A stretch of DNA of 26,127 nt. Source: a virus. Below the pieces are notes generated by a model that saw only the letters and a list, made by a program, of their open reading frames with translations, searched no databases and was not told the origin of the DNA. Position numbers and translations under genes: made by a program. The stretch spans positions 1 to 26,127 of the IMG/VR virus record IMGVR_UViG_3300037517_001162, one strand, 5' to 3'. Below are positions 19,931-26,127 of this stretch, in pieces. Position 1 is the stretch's first letter, and every line of letters begins with the position of its first letter.

Positions 19931-19938
19931 TCCCCCCC
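19912..19938 (-). terminator. Intrinsic terminator after the porin gene
   Basis: GGGGA (19921-19925) pairs with TCCCC (19931-19935) around a 5-base loop, followed on the minus strand by TTTCTTTTT. The stem is short but all but one pair is G-C. It encloses the -35 box of the hli promoter. Confidence 0.65.
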
Positions 19939-19970
19939 AGTAGTAATTTATACTTACTTGTGTCAGGGAA

Positions 19971-21470
19971 TCAGAACCTAAAGCTTGTCTGAATCACGCC
20001 ACCATAGTTGTCTGAAGCATTTTTCAGACCTTGATTATTGGACACATAGAACACAGCAGGAGTGATGCTAATGTTGTCACTAACCTTGTAACGATAGAAT
20101 GCTTCCCACATAATTGCCTTTTGGTCAGCAGCAAGAGTAGCAGCATTGCCAGGAGCACCAATGGCGAAACCAGCAGCATTACCCTTAGCAAATACATCTG
20201 CCCACTGAAGACCAGCAAACCAAGTTTGTGAATCAGTAGCACCAGTAGGAGTCTGACGATTGTTAGACAGACTTACAGTGTTCCAACCATAAGCACCACT
20301 CACAGAAGGAATGATGCCAGACTTCTTGGGTTGCCAATAAGCATTCAGAGCATAACCATTAGAGGTTTGGTTAGCACCAAGAGCACCAGAACCACCACCA
20401 ATAGCATTGAAGTTACGAACACGAGTACCTTCAGTACCATAACGATAACCAAAAGCGATACCATACTGAGGAGCACGATATCCAATTTGAGCAAGAGTAT
20501 TCAGAGAACCATCTTCATCAAACTGTCCTTTGGTAGAGTCTGAACCATTTTGAGCAACATAGTTGACTCCAGCAATGAAACCAGGCTTTCCTTTCTTGGT
20601 TGGTTGAACCCACTGAGCACCAAAACCAGAACCAGTTGCCTTGTTATAGACACCAGGAGCACCAGCAACAGAGAAGAAGTCCAGAATGTCTGAACGATAG
20701 GCAGTAGGAACCCACGCCATCTCAGTGTTACGAACCTGAGCACCTGCAGTCAGAGTCAGACCTTTGGTGAGAGCAGGGAAGCTGTAGTAGAGACGATCAA
20801 GAGTAACTTGGTTAGCATAGGTTTCTGCCTTGTCCAGTTTGAACAGAGAGGAAGAAGAACCAAATGGTTGACTGGAGAAGTTACCAGAACGCAGACGAGT
20901 CTTGAGCAGATCCTTACCAGTGAAGGAAGTATCAAAACTTAGGCGAACATCATAGTTGAATGCAGTATTGCCTACATTAGTGCTATTGGCAAGACGAGCA
21001 CCAGCAACACCACCAAGAACAAAGGTTGCTTCACCTTTGAGTTTAGTAGTAGTAGAGAACTGCTGTGCCTGAAGAGCAGCAGACTGCTTCTCCAGCTTAG
21101 CAACACGTCCGTTAATTACCGTAAGTTCTTTAGAGAAATCATTCATAAGACGATTGATTTCATCAGTAACCTCAGTAACACGATCAAGGCAAGCATTCAG
21201 GAGTGCTGCTGCCTCATAACGAGTCATTGCCTTACCACCACCATAGGTTCCATTCTCATAACCAGCAACGCAACCATAACGCTCAACAAGATTGCTAAGT
21301 GCTTGATAAGCCCAGTCTCCAGGCTTTACATCAGAAAATTGTGTAATGCTTGTAACTTGATCTGTTGAATATTGATTGACTGCTGCAACATTAAGATCTG
21401 CAGCATTTGCAGCAGTAGGAGCAATCATTCCAAAAGCAACAGGTGCAAGCATCAGTTGTTTAAATTTCAT
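19971..21470 (-). CDS. Outer-membrane porin with SLH domain (cyanobacterial Som-like)
   Basis: A 499-residue porin of the cyanobacterial SLH-OprB type. It has a signal peptide (1-23, ending TAANA), an SLH domain (about 45-95, QFSDVKPGDWAYQALSNLVE and MTRYEAAALLNACLD) for peptidoglycan binding, a short coiled coil (about 98-135), then a beta-barrel domain rich in alternating hydrophobic strands. The last residue is Phe (SFRF), the usual outer-membrane insertion signal. The ATG at 21470 (MKFKQLM) is chosen over 21509 because it gives a proper signal peptide. Its composition is richer in G/C (25 of 60 at 20461-20520) than the next genes (13 of 60 at 22381-22440), which suggests acquisition from a host. 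Confidence 0.93.
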   Translation of the reverse strand: MKFKQLMLAPVAFGMIAPTAANAADLNVAAVNQYSTDQVTSITQFSDVKPGDWAYQALSNLVERYGCVAGYENGTYGGGKAMTRYEAAALLNACLDRVTEVTDEINRLMNDFSKELTVINGRVAKLEKQSAALQAQQFSTTTKLKGEATFVLGGVAGARLANSTNVGNTAFNYDVRLSFDTSFTGKDLLKTRLRSGNFSSQPFGSSSSLFKLDKAETYANQVTLDRLYYSFPALTKGLTLTAGAQVRNTEMAWVPTAYRSDILDFFSVAGAPGVYNKATGSGFGAQWVQPTKKGKPGFIAGVNYVAQNGSDSTKGQFDEDGSLNTLAQIGYRAPQYGIAFGYRYGTEGTRVRNFNAIGGGSGALGANQTSNGYALNAYWQPKKSGIIPSVSGAYGWNTVSLSNNRQTPTGATDSQTWFAGLQWADVFAKGNAAGFAIGAPGNAATLAADQKAIMWEAFYRYKVSDNISITPAVFYVSNNQGLKNASDNYGGVIQTSFRF

Positions 21471-21500
21471 AAAAATTTTGTATGTACTAAACGACGAATA

Positions 21501-21519
21501 AGGTTTCAAAATAAAACCT
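21501..21519 (-). promoter_or_regulatory. Stem-loop in the porin leader
   Basis: AGGTTT (21501-21506) pairs with AAACCT (21514-21519) around a 7-base loop. It is near the 5' end of the transcript predicted from the CTAAATA box at 21523-21529 and 30 bases upstream of the ATG. Confidence 0.5.
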
Positions 21520-21522
21520 CAC

Positions 21523-21529
21523 TATTTAG
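21523..21529 (-). promoter_or_regulatory. Late-promoter-like box CTAAATA for the porin
   Basis: The minus strand reads CTCTAAATAGTGAGG, about 52 bases upstream of the porin ATG and downstream of the host-type promoter, so the porin may be transcribed in two phases. Confidence 0.42.
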
Positions 21530-21558
21530 AGAGTCTTAAGCAAATCTTAAGATGACTT

Positions 21559-21587
21559 ATTCTAAGTAATATTTTATTTTTTGTCAA
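21559..21587 (-). promoter_or_regulatory. Host-type promoter for the porin
   Basis: TTGACA (21587-21582), a perfect -35 consensus, is followed after 17 bases by TAGAAT (21564-21559). The TGA in the -35 box is the stop codon of the upstream GT25 gene. No terminator was seen between the two genes. Confidence 0.65.
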
Positions 21588-22366
21588 CCTATCAAAGGTT
21601 CCCAGAATCCATAAAAATCATAATCAAGGAGTTGTGCTGTTCCCATATCTGGTGATCTATTTTTCCAAAAATTCAAAACACCTTCAACATTATTCTTATG
21701 AAATATTTCTATATGATCCTGGTGAATTCCAGAATCAAAGTCATATCTATAAGTAAACAGTGGCATAGAATATGTTCTGCCTGTATTGTATATAATTTCC
21801 TCTGATGTAGCTCTTGGTTTAAGTTTTTGATCTAATCTAAACTTATTACCCCTACAATGTAACTTTAAAATCTTTGATGCATGATGTCTGGTAATCACAT
21901 AAAATGCTGCGCAAAAATCATTAATCAATCTTGGGTGAAGATTTGCTCTAAGATTCTTTGTGCTCGTGATAGCACACTGTAATACATCCCAATCATATGG
22001 AGCATAAGACATAAATCCACTCCAAGTAAAAGGCCAATAAGGGACTGTATCAAATACAATATCATCTTCGCATATAATAATATAATCTAAATCAGTTTTT
22101 TCATAAAAATATTTTATTGCTTTTAAATGCGACATAGTGCAACCAAGTTCACCTTGAGTTATCAACTCTGGAAACTTGCCCACCAACAAGTCACTTACAT
22201 CATTATTTCCTCTTGCATCAATGGCAGAAATTCTTGTATTGGGAATATCATATTCACCAAACAAAGAATTCATGTGTTCTTGTCTATTGGTTTCAGTATC
22301 AAGATTGATCCACAAAATAGGACCTATTCCTTTAAGTTTCTTTTTTACTGTAGAGCTGTCAATCAT
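21584..22366 (-). CDS. GT25 family glycosyltransferase
   Basis: A 260-residue enzyme of the GT25 (LPS-type) family. The N-terminal PILWINLDTETNRQEHM (16-32), the QGELGCTMSHLKAIKYF segment (71-87) and the metal-binding IIICEDDIVFD (96-106) are all typical. The ATG at 22366 overlaps the upstream stop as ATGA and is preferred over a GTG at 22378. The donor is probably galactose or a related sugar, as known for the family, but this cannot be read. It is the last gene of the second glycan block. Confidence 0.9.
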   Translation of the reverse strand: MIDSSTVKKKLKGIGPILWINLDTETNRQEHMNSLFGEYDIPNTRISAIDARGNNDVSDLLVGKFPELITQGELGCTMSHLKAIKYFYEKTDLDYIIICEDDIVFDTVPYWPFTWSGFMSYAPYDWDVLQCAITSTKNLRANLHPRLINDFCAAFYVITRHHASKILKLHCRGNKFRLDQKLKPRATSEEIIYNTGRTYSMPLFTYRYDFDSGIHQDHIEIFHKNNVEGVLNFWKNRSPDMGTAQLLDYDFYGFWEPLIG

Positions 22367-23004
22367 GGTTTCCCCCACTGCGGATATCTATGATGTTTTA
22401 AAAATGTATAATCTACATTTACTTTTTCAATATCAGAAAAACTATTTCTTTGCCAGGTTAAATGTGGAATAAAAACATATGCATTAATTTCTTTATGAGA
22501 TTCTGCATAATGCACATCACATGGTTTAGTTATATCAATTAAATTATCAATAAATCTATCAAAAACAGTATATTTAAACGCCACAGAATGTGCTGCTAAA
22601 GTATACTCACATTTATAAACATTTTCAGATACTTGATGAAGATTCATTCCATGAAAATGTTGTCCACCAAGATAAAGCATATCCCAATCACTAGGGACCT
22701 CAGTTAAATACTTTAAAAACAATTCATTGATATTATCATCAAATTGTACATCATCTTCAAGTAAAAGAAAGTTATTCAATCCCAACTGCTTTGCATACTT
22801 AATAGAAAAGAATTGCGATAGTGCACATCCAACAGCACCCTCTTTAATTTCTGGAGGAAAATCAAGATTCATTTTAGAACCATCAATTCCAGGAATTCTT
22901 TCTACTTGTAGAGAATGTTTCTCAAACTCTTCTACTGCAGATTTCCATCTATCAGGTCTGGAGTTTAAATTAACACAAAAAATCCTATCAAAAAAATTAT
23001 TCAT
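22363..23004 (-). CDS. GT25 family glycosyltransferase
   Basis: A 213-residue GT25-like enzyme. The motifs are FDRIFCVNLNSRPDRW (5-20), EGAVGCALSQFFSIKYA (55-71) and LLLEDDVQFDD (80-90), in the same order as in the next gene, so the two are distant paralogues. The ATG at 23004 overlaps the fucosyltransferase stop as ATGA and replaces an earlier in-frame start at 23016. Confidence 0.88.
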   Translation of the reverse strand: MNNFFDRIFCVNLNSRPDRWKSAVEEFEKHSLQVERIPGIDGSKMNLDFPPEIKEGAVGCALSQFFSIKYAKQLGLNNFLLLEDDVQFDDNINELFLKYLTEVPSDWDMLYLGGQHFHGMNLHQVSENVYKCEYTLAAHSVAFKYTVFDRFIDNLIDITKPCDVHYAESHKEINAYVFIPHLTWQRNSFSDIEKVNVDYTFLKHHRYPQWGKP

Positions 23005-23801
23005 AACACTTGCCATCCCTCAAGATAAAGGTCTGATGTGTCATGCTGTTCCAATGATGGTCCAAACCAATTTTTAGGGGCTATAACATTATCACTCTTT
23101 GCCAACCAAGCACCCCACCAAGAGAAGGATGAGTTAGCAATAATATGATACTTGCATAGCGTCATCAGACACATATCAAAGTCTGGTTCTGAACCCTGTG
23201 AAATCAAAAATCTATCATCATCAAACAACTCCTGATTGAAGCACCAATCTGGATCATCAGAAAATATAAGAACAGGAACATTGGGAAATCTTTTTAATGC
23301 TTCCTCATAATATTCTACTGGTGGTGTGGGGTGATATGATTGTAATTGTAAGTAATCACCCCTTCTAATATGCAAAGAAATTACTTCTCCATTTGAATCA
23401 ACATCTTTAATGAACTCAAAACACTGGTCTACAAGATCTTGAGAAAACGTAAAGTCTTTTCTAATCTCATCTTCAATGTGCTTAAAATACTTTTCTGATT
23501 GAAAGTATCCATATAAGTCTATATTATCTTCACAAGTATTAAAAAGTTCTTCATCAAAATGATATCCAGATTCTTCTACCAAAACATGATTTGATGTATC
23601 TTTTTTTACTCCACCAATATTAAATGTGTTGTGAATATTTTTAGAAGAATACCTAACATTAGGATCAATTAATCCAAAAGAACTTTCTGGAGGAATGCCA
23701 AAATCAAATCCTCTATTCGCAGCAATACCTCTTAGAGAGGCATACTGAAACATTTGATTTCCTAATCTACCAAGATTACCAAGATTATTAAATGTTATCA
23801 T
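23001..23801 (-). CDS. GT11 alpha-1,2-fucosyltransferase
   Basis: A 266-residue GT11 enzyme that transfers fucose from GDP-fucose. All family motifs are present: GRLGNQMFQYASLRG (11-25), YGYFQSEKYF (97-106), ISLHIRRGDY (141-150) which binds GDP-fucose, and ANSSFSWWGAWLA (222-234). The length is normal. It overlaps the FkbM gene by 14 bases. The acceptor is unknown. Confidence 0.93.
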   Translation of the reverse strand: MITFNNLGNLGRLGNQMFQYASLRGIAANRGFDFGIPPESSFGLIDPNVRYSSKNIHNTFNIGGVKKDTSNHVLVEESGYHFDEELFNTCEDNIDLYGYFQSEKYFKHIEDEIRKDFTFSQDLVDQCFEFIKDVDSNGEVISLHIRRGDYLQLQSYHPTPPVEYYEEALKRFPNVPVLIFSDDPDWCFNQELFDDDRFLISQGSEPDFDMCLMTLCKYHIIANSSFSWWGAWLAKSDNVIAPKNWFGPSLEQHDTSDLYLEGWQVL

Positions 23802-24417
23802 CTTTCAATACCCAATGTGTATCCCATTCAACAAAAGGTTCAGAGTCTTTAGACATCAGTTTACCATCAAGATAAAAATCTTGAACTTGATAATTTTCAG
23901 AGAGAACTTCTTTGAATTTATCAAATTGATTATTCAACCCTGCATAAAGTTCTACAGATGTTCCATGAGTTTCGCAAAACAGTTCCCCTATTTTTTTACC
24001 ATCAATATAAGGAAGAATAGTTTTGATAATCGACAAATCACTTCCCTGACAATCTGTGATTAATGTGTCTACATAATCAATTTCATTTTCTACAAAGTAA
24101 TCATAAAGATTAACACAATTAACTTCAAAAGTTTTAAAGGATGCTTTGCCACCAGAAAATCCATAGGTTAAAGAATAATCAGACAATTCAGAAAGAGAAG
24201 TAGAATGTCTATTCTCTGTAACATAAAGAGTTTTAATTCCTGCTGTGTCTGAACAAGCTGCATTTACAAATACTACATGTTCTCTATCTTTAAATTTATT
24301 AACTAAAGCATCAAACATTTCTGGATCTGGTTCAAAAGCATAAACCTTATCATAAAGATCTACATATTCTTCCAATCCATATCCTTCATTGGTTCCAATA
24401 TAAACTAACGTAGACAT
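23788..24417 (-). CDS. FkbM-family methyltransferase
   Basis: A 209-residue SAM-dependent methyltransferase of the FkbM type. The SAM-binding region shows VYIGTNEGYG (5-14), VYAFEPDPEMF (25-35) and NAACSD (52-57), and the family's later DCQGSDLSIIKTI (about 122-134) is present. These enzymes often O-methylate sugars in surface glycans. It lies between two fucosyltransferase genes, so methylated fucose is a reasonable guess only. Confidence 0.88.
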   Translation of the reverse strand: MSTLVYIGTNEGYGLEEYVDLYDKVYAFEPDPEMFDALVNKFKDREHVVFVNAACSDTAGIKTLYVTENRHSTSLSELSDYSLTYGFSGGKASFKTFEVNCVNLYDYFVENEIDYVDTLITDCQGSDLSIIKTILPYIDGKKIGELFCETHGTSVELYAGLNNQFDKFKEVLSENYQVQDFYLDGKLMSKDSEPFVEWDTHWVLKDDNI

Positions 24418-25230
24418 TCAATTCTCCAAGTAATTTTTGTAAATAAAATCTTCAAGGATTTCCATATCCTTAACACGTTCCAAATTATCTTTAATAGCAC
24501 TCATCTTACTATAATAAATTTCTTCAGAAACGTCAAACTCATCAGTCAATTCAATAATACCATCTTTGTTGAAATGGTTCCCAATGTCAGGAGATCCCAG
24601 ATAAACAGGGATAGTACCAGTAGCAAAACAATCAAGAATCTTCTCTGTGTAGTATGATTCATAAAATCCATTTTCAATAACTACAGAAAACATATAATCA
24701 CACAAACCTTCTTCTTTAGTAGCAATCTCATTGAAACCTCTACCATAAAGGTCTACTTGATCACCAATTCTTTCAACCCATTCCAATCTTTTTTTATGAC
24801 CTTCTGTGAAGTTTTTATTAGATGCAATGAATGAAATCATTTTAGATTTTTCATATACTTTAGGTTCTTTAATCCAAAATCCTTGTGCTGGGACCCACTT
24901 AAATTTTGAATCTATCTTTAACAATTCTTGATTGTGCGTAAAGATAATATCAAATACTTCCAAATATTTTTCTGGAAACATTCTAACAGAATCTACAACT
25001 TGTGGTGTTACAAATTTTGATTCTAACAACCAACCATATTTTGGAAGTGTTTTATCTTCATCAAGAAATGCCTGTTCTAAAGTATTGTCAACATAAAATG
25101 TTGCATCACCACTTCCATCTTTCACCCACTGAATATATTTGGATTCTTTTCCTGCTACAGAGTATCCTTTATTCCCTCCTGTTAGGTGAGTGAATGAATC
25201 TCCAACTAAATTAAACTTATGTTTAGTCAT
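24418..25230 (-). CDS. GT10-like alpha-1,3-fucosyltransferase
   Basis: A 270-residue enzyme resembling the GT10 family. The C-terminal donor-binding motif is clear: VVIENGFYESYYTEKILD (183-200), then TGTIPVYLGSPDI (205-217), matching the conserved FENS-xDYITEK-PVxLG pattern. The N-terminal acceptor domain is divergent, as usual. The ATG at 25230 overlaps the upstream stop as TGATG. It makes this the second fucosyltransferase of the cluster. Confidence 0.85.
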   Translation of the reverse strand: MTKHKFNLVGDSFTHLTGGNKGYSVAGKESKYIQWVKDGSGDATFYVDNTLEQAFLDEDKTLPKYGWLLESKFVTPQVVDSVRMFPEKYLEVFDIIFTHNQELLKIDSKFKWVPAQGFWIKEPKVYEKSKMISFIASNKNFTEGHKKRLEWVERIGDQVDLYGRGFNEIATKEEGLCDYMFSVVIENGFYESYYTEKILDCFATGTIPVYLGSPDIGNHFNKDGIIELTDEFDVSEEIYYSKMSAIKDNLERVKDMEILEDFIYKNYLEN

Positions 25231-25937
25231 CACTTTAAAATTTCAATCGTATCTGGAAGAATTTTGTTCTTATACAGTTCAACATTTTTATCTAAGATTT
25301 GCATATCATCAGAAAAATACTGTGCTACTTTATCAGTAATCAAAGAACATACTTTAACATCTCTCAAGTCTTTACACTTGTACCCAAAGTAATATGCACG
25401 TTCTGCCATATCTCCATCTGCTGCATAATATCTGTATTCGGAATTATACATTCCAATTTCCCTAAAGATTTTCTTTTTATACAAACCATAATTCATAACA
25501 ATATTATGTTCTGGTTTTGCATTAGTCAGAAACCAATCATTACTATGATCATTTCCAGATAACCAATCTGGATTTTTCATATCATCATGATTTCCATACT
25601 TCCAATTAAACAAGTAAAAATCATTTTCATCATCAATTTGAGAAAAAACTTCTTCCCAATCATTGACCAAAAGAACATCATCATTCCACTGACAAATGAT
25701 TTCATGTGATGCATTTTGAATACCCAAATTCATAAAGTGTGGGTATGAACTTCTTTGTCCAACTTCAATTAATTTAATTCTTGGATGATTTTCTTCTTTA
25801 ATATACTCAATAGTTCCATCATCACTTCCCCCATCTACTAATACAAGTTCAAGTTTTTCATTTGCTTCAACTGTATTTTCAATCAATCCTTGAAGAAAAG
25901 GTCCTCTATTTAAAGTTCCAGTAACAATACTAATCAT
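25230..25937 (-). CDS. GT2 glycosyltransferase
   Basis: A 235-residue GT-A family 2 enzyme. The motifs are ISIVTGTLNRGPFLQGLIEN (2-21), LVDGGSDDGT (33-42) and CQWNDDVLLVNDWE (82-95), with Asp86-Asp87 in the metal-binding position. A later AADGDMAERAYYFG fits the catalytic-base region. It overlaps the partial cupin gene upstream by one base and the GT10 gene by one base. Donor and acceptor are unknown. Confidence 0.9.
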   Translation of the reverse strand: MISIVTGTLNRGPFLQGLIENTVEANEKLELVLVDGGSDDGTIEYIKEENHPRIKLIEVGQRSSYPHFMNLGIQNASHEIICQWNDDVLLVNDWEEVFSQIDDENDFYLFNWKYGNHDDMKNPDWLSGNDHSNDWFLTNAKPEHNIVMNYGLYKKKIFREIGMYNSEYRYYAADGDMAERAYYFGYKCKDLRDVKVCSLITDKVAQYFSDDMQILDKNVELYKNKILPDTIEILK

Positions 25938-26127
25938 CAGTCTCCTTTAATAATCCTAATACTATCATCATCAAAATGTTGTGTAGAAAATTCAAATAAC
26001 TCTGTATCTTCTAAAGCAATCATTTGATGTTTTAATCCTTGGTAAATATGAAACTTATCTCCTGGATTTAAGATGACTTCAATTGCATTACACAGATCAT
26101 CTTCATCACTATACAAAAGTTTTATTT
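25937..26127 (-). CDS. Cupin-domain sugar-related protein (partial, N-terminus outside)
   Basis: The last 62 residues of a protein whose start is beyond the right edge. The visible part reads VILNPGDKFHIYQGLKHQMIAL, then LFEFSTQHFDDDSIRIIKGD, a pattern typical of single-domain cupins in sugar nucleotide metabolism such as the C-terminal part of mannose-6-phosphate isomerases. The two histidines in FHIY and KHQM could bind a metal. The exact function needs the missing N-terminus. Its stop overlaps the GT2 ATG as TGATG. Confidence 0.72.
   Translation of the reverse strand, partial: IKLLYSDEDDLCNAIEVILNPGDKFHIYQGLKHQMIALEDTELFEFSTQHFDDDSIRIIKGD

Noticed and set aside
1-26127. tRNA genes, CRISPR arrays, insertion sequences or attachment sites
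   Set aside because: No cloverleaf-like segment, regularly spaced repeat, transposase motif or long direct repeat was seen by eye. A dedicated tRNA and repeat search was not possible here.

Overview
This window looks like part of the genome of a T4-like cyanophage, a myovirus infecting marine Synechococcus or Prochlorococcus. The evidence is the mix of T4 replication and late-transcription genes (gp32, gp59, gp33) with photosynthesis genes (psbA, two high-light-inducible genes), phoH, thyX, speD and a cyanobacterial-type porin. The sequence is mostly AT-rich and very compact: neighbouring genes commonly overlap by 1-14 bases. No tRNA, CRISPR array or insertion sequence was seen.

Layout. All genes are on the minus strand except one plus-strand block (14079-16864), so the main transcription direction is from high to low coordinates. 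(a) 1-4887, replication and nucleotide block: small ORFs, thyX, a conserved hypothetical, phoH, a PD-(D/E)XK nuclease, gp33, gp59, a DUF1825 protein, a GIY-YIG homing endonuclease, then gp32, which runs off the left edge. (b) 4935-6983, auxiliary block: glutaredoxin, small conserved genes, speD and hypotheticals. (c) 6989-12717, first glycan block: two short proteins, a glycosyltransferase, two paralogous oxygenase-like proteins, UDP-galactopyranose mutase, a GT2 enzyme and a GT2-methyltransferase fusion. (d) 12725-14055, psbA with an intrinsic terminator, a structured leader and several promoter candidates. (e) 14079-16864, plus-strand block of small membrane or exported proteins ending in a staphylococcal-nuclease-type enzyme. 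(f) 16865-19403, lysis-like block: a C39-type peptidase and a GH24 muramidase that share an N-terminal domain, then a two-helix membrane protein and a longer protein whose gene overlaps it by 170 bases. (g) 19463-19874, two hli genes with a 28-residue membrane peptide between them. (h) 19971-21470, an outer-membrane porin with an SLH domain. (i) 21584-26127, second glycan block: cupin (partial), GT2, GT10, FkbM methyltransferase, GT11 and two GT25 enzymes.

The clearest regulatory signal is a repeated host-type promoter, TTGACT or TTGACA followed after exactly 17 bases by a TATAAT-like box, in front of six transcription units: gp32, the endonuclease, the thyX-phoH unit, psbA, hli and the porin. 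At three of these the -35 box lies in the loop of the preceding gene's terminator hairpin, and at three it contains the preceding gene's stop codon. T4-late-like boxes (TATAAATA, CTAAATA, GATAAATA) occur at further gene boundaries and beside several of the same promoters. These regulatory calls are pattern matches read by eye, not mapped transcripts.

Taken together, the genes suggest a phage that supplies nucleotides and replication functions early, supports host photosystem II through D1 and Hli proteins, and carries two sizeable glycan or surface-modification sets plus a porin that may alter the infected cell's envelope.
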